DNA of 64,000 bases from Methylocella sp. (GTDB lineage: Bacteria; Pseudomonadota; Alphaproteobacteria; Rhizobiales; Beijerinckiaceae): contig JBBCGG010000001.1 of assembly GCA_037200525.1 (NCBI GenBank), positions 893,526-957,525 of the forward strand, read 5' to 3'. The position numbers and the translations under genes were made by a program. The notes under the pieces are model-generated. The model was given only the letters and a program-made list of their open reading frames with translations, made no database searches and had not been told where the DNA came from. Positions within the stretch are counted from its first letter, which is position 1. The number at the start of each line of letters is the position of its first letter. This document shows, one piece after another, positions 38,306 through 48,415 of this stretch.

Positions 38306-39463
38306 ATGCGAATCGCGCTCGTTGCTCCGCTGGCCGAAGCGGTTCCACCGAAGCTATATGGCGGCACCGAGCGGGTGGTTTCCTGGTTGGCCGAGGAGCT
38401 TGTTCGACAAGGCCACAAGGTGACTTTGTTCGCGAGCGCGGAATCACAAACGGCCGCCGAGCTTGTCGTTTGCGCGCCGCAGAGCCTGAGGTTGGCGGGT
38501 GTTCGCGATCATATCGGCGCGACGCTCGCCATGTTGCGGCAGGTTCGCATGCGAGCCGATGAATTCGACATCATTCATTTTCACATAGATCTTCTGCCCC
38601 AGGCGCTGTTCCATGATCTTGTAGATAAGTGTCTTGTGACCTTGCATGGACGGCTGGATCTGCCCGATTATATGCCGGTCTATGCAGCCTATCCGGAAAT
38701 GCCGCTGATTTCCATTTCAGACGCTCAACGCCGCCCCATGCCGCCCGCCTCTAATTGGCTTGCTACGGTCAAACATGGCTTGCCGCCGCAAGTCATTCCT
38801 TTCGATGCGGATGGAGGCGATTATCTGGCGTTCCTCGGACGCATCTCTCCGGAAAAACGTCCGGATCGCGCCATCGAAATCGCCAAGCGCTCAGGGACGC
38901 CGTTGAAGATTGCGGCCAAGGTCGACAACGCCGACCTCGAGTATTTCAAGGTTGAGATCGAGCCTTTGCTCGATCATCCCTTGATTGAATTCATTGGCGA
39001 AATCAACGAAGCGCAAAAATCCCAGTTTCTTGGCAAGGCGCGAGCGCTTTTGTTCCCAATTGATTGGCCGGAGCCGTTTGGGCTCGTCATGATTGAAGCC
39101 ATGTCGGCGGGAACGCCCATCATCGCTTGGCGCAATGGCTCCGTCCCCGAGGTGATTGTGAATGGCGTCAATGGACTCATCGTTGACTCAATTGATGATG
39201 CCGTCGCGGCGGTAAAGCGGGTCTCGATGATGAGTCGCGCCGCGGTTCGAGCCGAATTTGAAGCGCGCTTTACGGCGGAGCGGATGGCGAGCGCTCATCT
39301 TGCCGCCTATCGTTCCCTTTTGGCGCGCGCTGCGGTGAAAACTCCGGCGCCCCCGGTGCGCTCGATCACGGTCAAATTGGCTCTGGCAGCTCCAGCATGG
39401 GAGCATGTCTCGCCGCACGCGGATGGCGGCGGGGCGCTTGCTGGGGGGCGCGCTGCAAGCTAG
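38306..39463 (+). CDS. GT4-family glycosyltransferase
   Basis: This 385-residue protein has the GT-B fold of GT4 retaining glycosyltransferases. The N-terminal domain has PPKLYGGTERVVSWLAEEL and HFHIDLLP. The C-terminal nucleotide-sugar domain has DYLAFLGRISPEKRPDRAIE and the E-x7-E motif in EPFGLVMIEAMSAGTPII. The acceptor is unknown. GAAAGGATAAGCC before ATG 38306 gives a good ribosome site. It lies between the TPR fusion gene and a debranching-type enzyme on the same strand, which suggests glycan or glycogen metabolism. Confidence 0.92.
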   Translation: MRIALVAPLAEAVPPKLYGGTERVVSWLAEELVRQGHKVTLFASAESQTAAELVVCAPQSLRLAGVRDHIGATLAMLRQVRMRADEFDIIHFHIDLLPQALFHDLVDKCLVTLHGRLDLPDYMPVYAAYPEMPLISISDAQRRPMPPASNWLATVKHGLPPQVIPFDADGGDYLAFLGRISPEKRPDRAIEIAKRSGTPLKIAAKVDNADLEYFKVEIEPLLDHPLIEFIGEINEAQKSQFLGKARALLFPIDWPEPFGLVMIEAMSAGTPIIAWRNGSVPEVIVNGVNGLIVDSIDDAVAAVKRVSMMSRAAVRAEFEARFTAERMASAHLAAYRSLLARAAVKTPAPPVRSITVKLALAAPAWEHVSPHADGGGALAGGRAAS

Positions 39464-39550
39464 CCGTCTTGGGCTTGGAGCGGCAAGCGGCCGCCAGAGG
39501 CGTGTTCAATATTTGGGGCCGCGCGGCATCGCCGGCGATGGGGCCGTGTC

Positions 39551-41707
39551 ATGGACGCCATAGTAGAACTGCCGGAACACTATATTGAGACCGAAACGTC
39601 CCTGCTTCAGGGCGGCCTTCGGAGCCTGAAACACGGGGATGCGTTCGCTGTCTTCGATGATTACGGCGACATTGGCGTCGGCGCCGCCGGGCCGGAAGGG
39701 TTGTACTTCAACGACACCCGCTTTTTGTCCCGATGCGAACTCAGGATTGAAGGCAAGCGACCGCTGCTCTTGAGCTCTGTGGTTCAGGATGACAATGCGG
39801 CTCTCTCGGTCGATCTCGCCAATCCGGACGTTCATGTCCATGGCGCCATTTCGTTGCCGCGCGATATAATTTCGATCGAACGAACCAAGTTTCTTTGGCA
39901 GGCGGTCTGCTACGAGCGGATTGGATTTTGCAACTATGCAGACAGCGAGAAACAATTCCGCATCGATATTTGCTTTGGCGCAGATTTCCTCGACTTGTTC
40001 GAAGTGCGCGGCTCAATGCGCGCAAAGCGCGGGCAGGTCCGATGGGTTCGCACCGACGTCGGCGCGGAGTTTCATTATCAAGGGCTTGACGGGCTGAAGC
40101 GCAAAACCAAGCTGCTGTTTTCGCCTGAGCCCATTGAGGTTGACCAAAATCGCGCGACGTTCTCCTTCACTTTGGCCCCCCGGGCGGGCGCGTCGCTATT
40201 CATCTCGATCCTGTGCGAAGATCGAAATGAACCGCATTGCAGCGATTTCGCGCTGGCGTTTCGGGACCGGCGGCGTGCGATTCGCGCCAAAACCGCCGCA
40301 ATCGCGACAATCGACAGCTCCAACGATCTTTTCAACGAGGTTTGCCGGCGAGCTACCTCCGATCTCTATATGCTGATTTCGCGAACCCCGCATGGCCTTT
40401 ATCCTTATGCGGGCATTCCGTGGTATAGCACGGCCTTTGGACGCGATGGGATCATCACAGCCATGCTGTTGTTATGGCTGGATCCGGCTGTCGCCAAAGG
40501 CGTGCTGAATTTTCTCAGCGCGATGCAAGCCAAAGCCTTCGACGCCAGCGCCGACGCGCAACCCGGCAAGATCTTGCACGAGACCCGCAAAGGAGAAATG
40601 GCGCTCCTTGGCGAGGTGCCGTTTCGGCTGTACTACGGCGCGGTCGATGCGACGCCGTTGTTCGTCATGCTGGCTGGAATGTATTTTGACCGGACCGGCG
40701 ACATCGAGACGATCAAGGCGATCTGGCCGAACATCATGGCGGCGCTCGATTGGATCGATATATTTGGCGATGTCGACGGCGACGGCTTTGTCGAATATGC
40801 GCGCGAGGCGGAAAACGGCCTCGTCAACCAGGGCTGGAAAGATTCCTATGACTCGATCTTCCACGCCGACGGGTCTTTAGCCGAGGGGCCGATCGCGCTT
40901 TGCGAAGTGCAAGGCTATGTATTCAGCGCCAAAACCCACGCGGCGAAGCTGGCGCGGCGGCTTTCCGAATTCGATCTCGAAACCAAACTGCTGACCGAGG
41001 CGCGGGAACTGCAGGAAAACTTCGACGCGGCGTTTTGGTGTGAGGACCTTGGCACGTTCGCTTTGGCGCTTGATGGACGAAAGCAACCTTGCCGCGTGCG
41101 CACCTCGAACGCCGGACATGCTCTCTTCACGGGCATCGCTGCGCCCGAGCGAGCCGTGCGCGTTGCGCAAACTCTGCTTGGCCGGGACTTTTTCAGCGGC
41201 TGGGGCATTCGAACCGTCGCCAGCGGCGAGGCGCGCTACAATCCGATCTCCTATCATAACGGCTCGGTCTGGCCGCATGACAATGCGATGATCGCGCTCG
41301 GATTTGCGCGATATGGGCTAGGCCGGGAGGCGGCGCAAATCTTCACCGCCATTTTCGAGGCGGCTTTGCAGCAGGAGTTGCGCCGGTTGCCGGAGCTGTT
41401 CTGCGGCTTTATCCGCAAGCCGCGTCGGGGGCCGACCGCCTATCCTGTCGCCTGCGCGCCGCAAGCCTGGGCCGCCGCGGCGCCGATCGGGATGCTCGGC
41501 GCCTGTCTTGGCATGGAGCTTAACAACGAAAGCAATTCGATCCGCTTCGTCGATCCGGTCATGCCGGCCTTCCTCGACACGGTGAACATCACGCACTTAA
41601 CCCTCCGCGACTCACGCGTAAAGCTGAAGCTCCAGCGTCATGGCGAAGACGTGACCCTCAATTTGCTGGAGAGGCAAGGCGATGTGAAAGTGATGCTGGT
41701 CAAATGA
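39551..41707 (+). CDS. amylo-alpha-1,6-glucosidase/glycogen-debranching-type protein
   Basis: This 718-residue protein has an N-terminal beta domain of the GDE_N_bis type (about 1-220, including GLYFNDTRFLSRCEL) and a C-terminal (alpha/alpha)6 barrel. The barrel has GIPWYSTAFGRDGIITA near residue 295, GDVDGDGFVEYAREAENGLVNQGWKDS near 420 and YHNGSVWPHDNAMIA near 570. Relatives hydrolyse alpha-1,6 branches or act on other alpha-glucosides. The natural substrate of this bacterial subgroup is unclear. It is 87 bp downstream of the GT4 gene and probably transcribed with it. Confidence 0.9.
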   Translation: MDAIVELPEHYIETETSLLQGGLRSLKHGDAFAVFDDYGDIGVGAAGPEGLYFNDTRFLSRCELRIEGKRPLLLSSVVQDDNAALSVDLANPDVHVHGAISLPRDIISIERTKFLWQAVCYERIGFCNYADSEKQFRIDICFGADFLDLFEVRGSMRAKRGQVRWVRTDVGAEFHYQGLDGLKRKTKLLFSPEPIEVDQNRATFSFTLAPRAGASLFISILCEDRNEPHCSDFALAFRDRRRAIRAKTAAIATIDSSNDLFNEVCRRATSDLYMLISRTPHGLYPYAGIPWYSTAFGRDGIITAMLLLWLDPAVAKGVLNFLSAMQAKAFDASADAQPGKILHETRKGEMALLGEVPFRLYYGAVDATPLFVMLAGMYFDRTGDIETIKAIWPNIMAALDWIDIFGDVDGDGFVEYAREAENGLVNQGWKDSYDSIFHADGSLAEGPIALCEVQGYVFSAKTHAAKLARRLSEFDLETKLLTEARELQENFDAAFWCEDLGTFALALDGRKQPCRVRTSNAGHALFTGIAAPERAVRVAQTLLGRDFFSGWGIRTVASGEARYNPISYHNGSVWPHDNAMIALGFARYGLGREAAQIFTAIFEAALQQELRRLPELFCGFIRKPRRGPTAYPVACAPQAWAAAAPIGMLGACLGMELNNESNSIRFVDPVMPAFLDTVNITHLTLRDSRVKLKLQRHGEDVTLNLLERQGDVKVMLVK

Positions 41708-41913
41708 GATCGCGCTTCCGCGCGTCTCAGTTTGCGCGATTCCCCAATTGCTGAAATTGCAATAAATTAACGCATTCGTGTCAAGAAACGGTCAGCATAT
41801 CGGCCAGGGCTTCGCTGGGGGCGAGGCCAGCGATTGACCGTTTCCTCGCGCGATAGCGAAGCGAGAGGCGATTCGGCGCGAATTGCTCAAGTCTCGATCA
41901 GGGGAGATCGACT

Positions 41914-42690
41914 TTGGATGACCCGTCGCGCAATCCGGCGGCGAATGACCCGGCGACGACATGGCCCCGTTCCGGCGCGCGATCTACATACGAGACATCC
42001 TTGGGGCAAGACGATTTGCCCCGCCAAGAAGCATGGGCGACCCGCGCGCAAGCCGGCTCGAGTCTCAAGCGTGCGTTGCGCCGCGCTCGGCTCGATGAAG
42101 CCGAGCGTACGGAAGTGATTGCCGATCTTCGCGGCGCCGAAATCGCCCGGCTTGAGATGCTGCAGGAGGAATTGGCTCCGCTCCTGTCCGAAATACCTGA
42201 AACTATTGACCTTTTCGATGTCGCTATCATGCCGGGCGCGCATCCCCGTCTGTTTATCGACATGATCGGCTTCGTCGAACTCGCGCACGACCGGCGCACC
42301 TATCGGTTTGTTCAGGATACGCGGCATGGCCGCACCGCTCTGGCCGAAAGCGCAGATATCGACGAGATGATCGATGCGATCGCCGATTATATGGCTCACC
42401 GCCTCATCGAGCGCGAGAAAGCCCTTGCATCCGGTGTGAGGTCCGATCGGGCGGGCCGTTTGCGTCGCGCGGCCAAAGGCGAGAGACCGGCGAAAAAGCC
42501 GCGCGGCTCCGCAGATCTGGCGGAGAGTCAATTACGCCTGTCGCGTGGGGAGGCCGCCTTTTCCCGCACGATTTTGGCCGTTCTCTCGTTTTTGATCGAG
42601 GTTTTGGGCTCGGCCGCGTTCTTTTTGTTGCTTTTGATGGGCGGCTCCTTCCTGTGGAAGAGCTTTGCCGCCTGGAGCGCCTTGCGCTAG
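41914..42690 (+). CDS. uncharacterised membrane-anchored protein upstream of aroKB
   Basis: This 258-residue protein has a charged cytoplasmic region of about 215 residues and a single hydrophobic C-terminal segment (TILAVLSFLIEVLGSAAFFL and onward). It contains IDLFDVAIMPGAHPRLFIDMIGFVELAHDRRTYRF. I do not recognise a named domain. Similar proteins sit before shikimate kinase genes in related bacteria, as I recall. The start is TTG 41914 with GGGGAG 7 bases upstream. It ends 66 bp before aroKB and the three genes to 45936 look like one operon. Function unknown. Confidence 0.78.
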   Translation: MDDPSRNPAANDPATTWPRSGARSTYETSLGQDDLPRQEAWATRAQAGSSLKRALRRARLDEAERTEVIADLRGAEIARLEMLQEELAPLLSEIPETIDLFDVAIMPGAHPRLFIDMIGFVELAHDRRTYRFVQDTRHGRTALAESADIDEMIDAIADYMAHRLIEREKALASGVRSDRAGRLRRAAKGERPAKKPRGSADLAESQLRLSRGEAAFSRTILAVLSFLIEVLGSAAFFLLLLMGGSFLWKSFAAWSALR

Positions 42691-42756
42691 ATTTTGGCGG
42701 AGCCAAATTGCATACTGCCGCTTAAATGAGATCTGCACGCATGTTACAGTCGCGCG

Positions 42757-44613
42757 ATGAGCGCTGTTGAGCCGATGCCACAGGAGGACGAGAAGTCGCG
42801 GGATCGGCGTATCACGTCACTCACGCAGGCGCTCGGATCCCGTTCGGTCGTCCTCGTGGGCTTCATGGGGTCAGGCAAAACCTCGACCGGGCGTCGTTTG
42901 GCGCAGCGGCTCGGCCTCTCCTTTGTCGACGCCGACGTCGAGATCGAAGCAGCCGCGGGGATGTCGATTTCCGATATTTTCGCCCGGCATGGCGAACCTT
43001 ATTTTCGCGACGGAGAGCGCCGGGTCATGGCGCGCCTTCTCGAGGACGGCCCCCGGGTGGTCGCGACGGGAGGCGGCGCTTTTCTTCACGCGGAGACAAG
43101 GGCGAGGATCGCCGAGCGCGGGATCTCGGTCTGGCTGAAGGCCGATCCCGATGTTTTGTGGCGCCGGGTGCGCAAACGCTCCCACAGGCCGCTCCTGCAA
43201 AGCCCCGATCCGGAAAAAACCATGCGGACGCTGCTCGAACAGCGTTACCCTATATATGCGAGGGCCGATGTCACGGTCGTCTCGCGAGACGGGCCGCATG
43301 AGATTGCGGTCGAGGAAATCATTGCGGGCATTGAGTTCTTTCTGCGTTTTTCTCCCGAACCGCCGCCCCTAACTTGTTTGAGACCGATGAACGCTTCCAG
43401 AAATGCGACTTTGAACCAAAATTCGACGGCGAACCCAGTGCTTTCATTCAATGCAGAGTCTGCCGCCCTCGCTAAATCCGGTGAGGCGACACGGCCAACG
43501 GTCGAAGTTGATCTCGGCGAGCGATCCTACGGCATTTTTATCGGGCCCGACTTGATCGCTCTGGCGGGCGACCACGTCCGCCGCCTTGCTCCAAGAGCGG
43601 CTTGCGCGATCGTCACTGATGCCAATGTCGCGGAACGGCACCTACCGGCGCTGGAAAAATCGCTCGATGCGGCTGGGATTCGCCACTCCGCCATCATCGT
43701 CGCGCCAGGGGAAGCGTCGAAATCCTATGCGAGCTATGCCGAAGTCTGCGACGCCTTGATCGCGGCAAAGCTTGAGCGCGGCGATTTGATCCTCGCCCTT
43801 GGCGGCGGCGTCATCGGCGATCTCGCGGGCTTTGCCGCCGCGACGGTGCGGCGCGGAATGCGTTTCATCCAGCTTCCAACGAGCCTTCTCGCTCAGGTCG
43901 ACTCGTCCGTGGGCGGCAAAACCGGGATCAATTCCCAGCATGGCAAGAACCTGATCGGCGCCTTTCATCAGCCCTCCTTGGTTCTCGCCGACACGCAGAT
44001 GCTGGAAACCCTGCCGCCGCGTGAATTTCGCGCGGGCTACGCGGAGGTCGTCAAATACGGCCTCATCGGCGATCCCGCGTTCTTCAGCTGGCTCGAGGCC
44101 AATTGGCGCGGAATATTCGCCGGCGGCGATGACCGGGTCCGCGCCATTGCGATCAGCTGCAAAGCGAAAGCGGCGATCGTCGCGCGCGACGAACATGAGC
44201 GGGGCGACCGCGCCCTGCTTAATTTCGGGCACACCTTCGGTCATGCGCTCGAGCGGATCAACCATTATGATGGCGCGCGGCTGGTGCACGGCGAGGGCGT
44301 TTCAATTGGCATGGCTTGCGCTTTCCGGCTTTCGGCGCAGCTGGGGCTTTGCCCGCAAGAGGATTCCCTGCGCGTCGAGCGCCATTTGCGCGAGGTTGGC
44401 CTTCCCGTTCGGATCGCCCACATTGCAGGCCTTGTTCTCGACGTTCTCGACGCCGATCAAATCGTCGAGGCGATGCATCAGGACAAAAAGGTTGAGCAAG
44501 GCGCGCTGACGTTCATCCTCGCGCGCGGAATTGGCGATTGCTTCGTGGCGAAGAATATCGACGCCGGCAAGATCCGCAGTTTTCTTCAAGATGAACTGAA
44601 CACGGGATATTAG
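42757..44613 (+). CDS. aroKB: bifunctional shikimate kinase / 3-dehydroquinate synthase
   Basis: The 618-residue protein fuses two shikimate-pathway enzymes. Residues about 30-200 are shikimate kinase: P-loop VLVGFMGSGKTSTGRRL, FVDADVEIE and RRVMARLLEDGPRVVATGGGAF. Residues about 245-618 are 3-dehydroquinate synthase: APGEASKSY, LALGGGVIGDLAGFAAATVRRG, QLPTSLLAQVDSSVGGKTGIN and NFGHTFGHALE. A linker of about 45 residues joins them with no stop codon. An internal ATG at 43387 could allow separate AroB translation but has no clear ribosome site. The CNNM gene starts 3 bp after the stop. Confidence 0.95.
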   Translation: MSAVEPMPQEDEKSRDRRITSLTQALGSRSVVLVGFMGSGKTSTGRRLAQRLGLSFVDADVEIEAAAGMSISDIFARHGEPYFRDGERRVMARLLEDGPRVVATGGGAFLHAETRARIAERGISVWLKADPDVLWRRVRKRSHRPLLQSPDPEKTMRTLLEQRYPIYARADVTVVSRDGPHEIAVEEIIAGIEFFLRFSPEPPPLTCLRPMNASRNATLNQNSTANPVLSFNAESAALAKSGEATRPTVEVDLGERSYGIFIGPDLIALAGDHVRRLAPRAACAIVTDANVAERHLPALEKSLDAAGIRHSAIIVAPGEASKSYASYAEVCDALIAAKLERGDLILALGGGVIGDLAGFAAATVRRGMRFIQLPTSLLAQVDSSVGGKTGINSQHGKNLIGAFHQPSLVLADTQMLETLPPREFRAGYAEVVKYGLIGDPAFFSWLEANWRGIFAGGDDRVRAIAISCKAKAAIVARDEHERGDRALLNFGHTFGHALERINHYDGARLVHGEGVSIGMACAFRLSAQLGLCPQEDSLRVERHLREVGLPVRIAHIAGLVLDVLDADQIVEAMHQDKKVEQGALTFILARGIGDCFVAKNIDAGKIRSFLQDELNTGY

Positions 44614-44616
44614 ACC

Positions 44617-45936
44617 ATGCACGGCGAAGGCGCCGGAATTTCGCCGATCGACCTTTGGTTCGCGATCGCAATCATCCTCTTATGCATTGCCCTATCGGCC
44701 TTTTTCTCGGGCTCCGAGACCGCGCTTACGGCGGCCTCCCGCGCGCGCATGCATTCATTGGAAAAGAACGGCGATCGCCGCGCGGCTTTGGTTAACCGCC
44801 TGCTCGCCAGCCGCAACCGGTTGATCGGCGCCACCTTGCTCGGCAATACGCTGGTCAATATTGGCTCTTCGGCCTTCGCGACGAGCATATTGGTGGCGCT
44901 CGTCGGCGATCGCGGCGCCGTCTACGCCACCGGGATCATGACCGTTTTGCTTCTCGTCTTTGCGGAAGTCCTGCCCAAAACGGTGGCGATCAACTCTCCC
45001 GACCGCGTGTCGCTTCTGGTGGCGCGGATCCTGTCGTTCTTTGTCGCCATATTCGGGCCGCTGCTCGTCGCCGTCGAGGCGATTGTGCTCGGAGCCCTAA
45101 AACTTTTCGGCGTCGATACGAGCCGGCAGCGATCGATTCTGTCGGGGCATGAGGAATTGAAAAGCGCGGTCGACTTTCTGCATCAGGAGGGCGGCGTCGG
45201 CCGGTCCGATCGCGATATGTTCGGCGGCCTTCTCGATCTTCGCAATCTCGAAGTTTCCGACGTAATGGTGCATCGCACCAAGATGGTCATGCACAATGCG
45301 GATCTGCCGCCGCAAGAGCTGATCCGCGAGATCGGCGCCTCGCCCTATTCGCGCCTGCCGATCTGGCGCGGCGAACCCGACAATATCGTCGGCGTGCTGC
45401 ACGCCAAGAACCTGCTGCGGGCGCTCGACGCCTCGGGCGGCGATTTCGCTAATTTGGATGTCCAAAGCATCGCGCTAAAACCCTGGTTCGTGCCGGATAC
45501 CACGTCGGTTCACGACCAGCTGCAGGAGTTTTTGAAACGCAAGACGCATTTCGCCATCGTCGTCGACGAGTACGGCGTCGTGATGGGCATCGTCACGCTT
45601 GAGGACATTCTCGAAGAGATCGTCGGCGATATCTCCGATGAATACGATCTTGTCGTCCATGGCGTCCGCCCGCAGGCGGATGGCTCGGTAATCGTTGAGG
45701 GTTCGGTCCCGATCCGCGACCTCAATCGGGTCATGGCGTGGAGCTTGCCCGACGGGGAGGCGACTACTATCGCGGGTCTCGTCATTCACGAGGCTCGCGC
45801 GATTCCCGAGTCCGGGCAGGTTTTCAGCTTTCATGGATTCCGCTTCGAGGTGCTGCGCAAGGCGAAGAACCGGATCACCCTGCTGCGCATTTTCCCCGCG
45901 GACGGGCAGGGGTCGGCTCCAGTCCATGCGCGCTGA
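44617..45936 (+). CDS. CNNM/CorC-family membrane protein with CBS domains
   Basis: This 439-residue protein has a DUF21 transmembrane domain (about 1-190, with FFSGSETALTAASRARMHSL and FAEVLPKTVAINSPDRVSLL). Two CBS domains (about 210-330, with RLPIWRGEPDNIVGVLHAKNLL and VDEYGVVMGIVTLEDILEEIVG) and a C-terminal CorC_HlyC domain follow. Homologues take part in magnesium or cobalt efflux; older annotations call them haemolysins. The ATG is 3 bp after the aroKB stop, so it is co-transcribed with aroKB. This gene order is common in alphaproteobacteria as far as I recall. Confidence 0.93.
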   Translation: MHGEGAGISPIDLWFAIAIILLCIALSAFFSGSETALTAASRARMHSLEKNGDRRAALVNRLLASRNRLIGATLLGNTLVNIGSSAFATSILVALVGDRGAVYATGIMTVLLLVFAEVLPKTVAINSPDRVSLLVARILSFFVAIFGPLLVAVEAIVLGALKLFGVDTSRQRSILSGHEELKSAVDFLHQEGGVGRSDRDMFGGLLDLRNLEVSDVMVHRTKMVMHNADLPPQELIREIGASPYSRLPIWRGEPDNIVGVLHAKNLLRALDASGGDFANLDVQSIALKPWFVPDTTSVHDQLQEFLKRKTHFAIVVDEYGVVMGIVTLEDILEEIVGDISDEYDLVVHGVRPQADGSVIVEGSVPIRDLNRVMAWSLPDGEATTIAGLVIHEARAIPESGQVFSFHGFRFEVLRKAKNRITLLRIFPADGQGSAPVHAR

Positions 45937-46010
45937 TCTAGCGATAGTGTCGAAGGCGCGTGGCCGCATCAGCCCCTCCGGAGGGTGAGCGCTGCTTCGC
46001 CACCAAACAT

Positions 46011-47834
46011 TTAGACTAAATAATACAAGCTCAGCGGGCGGCTTTCGACGGTCTCGTCTTTCCCGCCATTGATGCGGCCGCTGCCTTTCCCGAGAAGTCG
46101 AAGAGCCTGCCGCACCGCTTCGAGCGTGGCGGAATCGAAATCATCCTCCTCCGCAAAGACCTGGTCCGCAGGATGCCAATCCTGAAAATGAAGGCGCCTC
46201 ATCGCGGCCATAAGGTCGGGCTGGACTCCGGCGAGCAAGACCGTGATTCCGCGTTTTCCCGCCTCGCGCAGGAAATGCTCGAGCCGCTCGAGGCAGACCA
46301 CATCCGGGTGGCGCACGCGCTTGAGCCGGAGCACGATAAAGCGGCTTCCTTGCTGCGTCGCCCGCTCCGTCAATCCTTCGAGATAGCGGTCGAGTTCCGG
46401 GGCGGCGCCGAAAAACAGCTCGCCTTCCAGATCAAATAGAATCATCGCCTCGCAAGGCGGGTCCGTCGGCGTTCGCGTGCGGATCACCTGTTCAGGGGTG
46501 ATGATCAATTCGACGCCCTTCAATTTCGAGGCGCGCGGCACGAAAAGCACAACCGACAAGACGACGCCGACGAGAATTGAATATTCGACGCCAATGAAAA
46601 TGGCGGTCAAGGCGGTGATGACGACCAGCGCGGCGTCAAACCGTGAGGCGCGAAAAGCATAGCGCAGGCGTGGAATATCGATCAAACGCGCAGCTGTGAT
46701 GACCAACAATCCGGCTAGGGCGGCTTTCGGAATATAGCGCGTCAAGGGCGCGAAAATCACGACGGCGACCGCCACCGAAACGGCCGCGACGAGGCCGGCA
46801 AATCTTGTCGCGCCGCCAGCCTGGAAATTGATCGCCGAGCGCGTGAGAGAGCCAGAGCCTGGCAGGCAGCGGAAAAAGCCGCCGACGAGGTTAGCGAGAC
46901 CCTCGGCGAGGCATTGGCGATTATAATCGAGCGGCTGACGCGTCTGGGTGGCGATGGATTTGGCGATAGCCAGCGCCTCGATCAAGCCGAGGAACGCAAT
47001 CGCCAAAGCGCTTGAGGAAAGCTGCGCTACCCAGGCGAATTTAATCTCGGGTATATGCGGCGAAGGCAAATTCCCCGGCACGGAGCCGACGACCGCCACC
47101 AAAGTTTTGCCGCCCAAATCGGGTTGCGACCAGCCGAGCAGGAAAGCGGCGACGGCGACCAGCACGAGACTCGCCAGCATATCCATCTGCGGCAGCTTGT
47201 AGGCGCGAACCAACTTCCGCAAGCTCAAGGCCAGGATGATAGTTGCGACGCCGACGCCGATCGCCTTGACGTTAAATTGATCGCCCCCGGTCAGTGTCAT
47301 CCACAGACGAAGCAAGACTTCCTGATGTCCGGTTCCCCGCTCGTGAACGCCGAGGAAATTGGAGATCTGGCCAATGCCCACCAGAAGCGCGGCTCCGGTC
47401 ATGAAGCCGAGAATGACCGATTCCGAAATATAGCGCGTCAGATCTCCGAGTTTGAAAACCGCAATGAAAATCTGGAGGATGCCGACCATGACGCCAAGGA
47501 GGAACATGGCTTCATAAACCGCGGCGCGCGCATTCGTATCGAAAGCGGCCAAGGCGCTGAAGACGACAAGAGAAATGGCGCTGGTTGGTCCATTGATCAG
47601 ATGGGACGACGATCCGAACAAGGCGGCGACCGCCGTCACCACAATGGCCGAGTAAAGTCCAAAACGAGGATCGACGCCGGCGATCAGCGCATAGGCCATC
47701 GCCTGCGGCAGGGAAATCGCGGCGACGGTCAATCCGGCGAGCAGATCCCTGCGCCATTCATCGCCGCTATAATTCAGGCTGAAAATTTTACTGAAGCGAC
47801 TTGCCACGGCATCTCGAGAATTGGGACCGAGCAT
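46011..47834 (-). CDS. SulP-family anion transporter with STAS domain
   Basis: SulP proteins carry sulfate, bicarbonate or other anions over the inner membrane. The 607-residue protein has about 11-12 hydrophobic segments. These include LLAGLTVAAISLPQAMAYALIAG near residue 30, FGSSSHLINGPTSAISLVVF, and FFRCLPGSGSLTRSAINFQAGG near 315. A C-terminal STAS domain (about 450-565) begins near EAMILFDLEGELFFGAAPEL. The gene has no carbonic anhydrase partner nearby. It converges on the CNNM gene. The anion cannot be predicted from sequence. Confidence 0.93.
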   Translation of the reverse strand: MLGPNSRDAVASRFSKIFSLNYSGDEWRRDLLAGLTVAAISLPQAMAYALIAGVDPRFGLYSAIVVTAVAALFGSSSHLINGPTSAISLVVFSALAAFDTNARAAVYEAMFLLGVMVGILQIFIAVFKLGDLTRYISESVILGFMTGAALLVGIGQISNFLGVHERGTGHQEVLLRLWMTLTGGDQFNVKAIGVGVATIILALSLRKLVRAYKLPQMDMLASLVLVAVAAFLLGWSQPDLGGKTLVAVVGSVPGNLPSPHIPEIKFAWVAQLSSSALAIAFLGLIEALAIAKSIATQTRQPLDYNRQCLAEGLANLVGGFFRCLPGSGSLTRSAINFQAGGATRFAGLVAAVSVAVAVVIFAPLTRYIPKAALAGLLVITAARLIDIPRLRYAFRASRFDAALVVITALTAIFIGVEYSILVGVVLSVVLFVPRASKLKGVELIITPEQVIRTRTPTDPPCEAMILFDLEGELFFGAAPELDRYLEGLTERATQQGSRFIVLRLKRVRHPDVVCLERLEHFLREAGKRGITVLLAGVQPDLMAAMRRLHFQDWHPADQVFAEEDDFDSATLEAVRQALRLLGKGSGRINGGKDETVESRPLSLYYLV

Positions 47835-47879
47835 CGGCTTTAGACCTTAGCGTTCAGTTCTCGAGCGCAGCTCAACGCG

Positions 47880-48143
47880 TCACGGTTTCAGCACGGCATT
47901 GATGACGCTACGCGATTGGCTGCGCAACGGTTCGCCAGCCTCGTTCTCATAGGCTCCGCTGAATTGTTGGTCCAGGCCGCGATGAAGTTCGCGCATCGAC
48001 TCATGAGAAACGCTGGGCGTCTCGCTCGCGACGTCGGTCCGCAGATTCTTGACGGCGATGAGCGCGACCGCGATGGCGACAGCCGCGACCGCAGCCAAAT
48101 TGGTCCACACAGTCGCACTGCGGGATCTGGAAATTGTGCTCAT
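47880..48143 (-). CDS. small membrane-anchored hypothetical protein
   Basis: This 87-residue protein has one N-terminal transmembrane segment (NLAAVAAVAIAVALIAV) and a polar, probably periplasmic, tail ending SQSRSVINAVLKP. I recognise no family. GGGGCATCG before the ATG gives a fair ribosome site. It lies 45 bp upstream of the SulP gene on the same strand. Its coding status rests on the well-formed membrane segment and start. Confidence 0.55.
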   Translation of the reverse strand: MSTISRSRSATVWTNLAAVAAVAIAVALIAVKNLRTDVASETPSVSHESMRELHRGLDQQFSGAYENEAGEPLRSQSRSVINAVLKP

Positions 48144-48415
48144 CGATGCCCCGGAACGCCAGTGGAGCCTCGGCCGAGCTCCATCAATCCATAAACTTTA
48201 TCAACTATTGCAAATGTCGCGTCAAGCGGCGAGGCTTCTAATGGCTGCAAGGGCCTTGCGGAGGGTCGCTTGCCCATCGATCCGCGTCGATCAAGGCTGC
48301 GGACCGCTCTTGATCGCGAAGGTCGATCGCTTCCCATTGAATTATACTGACGTCATTTGCAGGAATAGAGCTTTACCTTCGCATCGCCGGCTTTGGTTCT
48401 TTCCCAATATATGAA

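Noticed and set aside
47055-47843. 262-codon plus-strand frame over the SulP gene
   Set aside because: Composition is that of antisense to a membrane protein; SulP signatures are clear.
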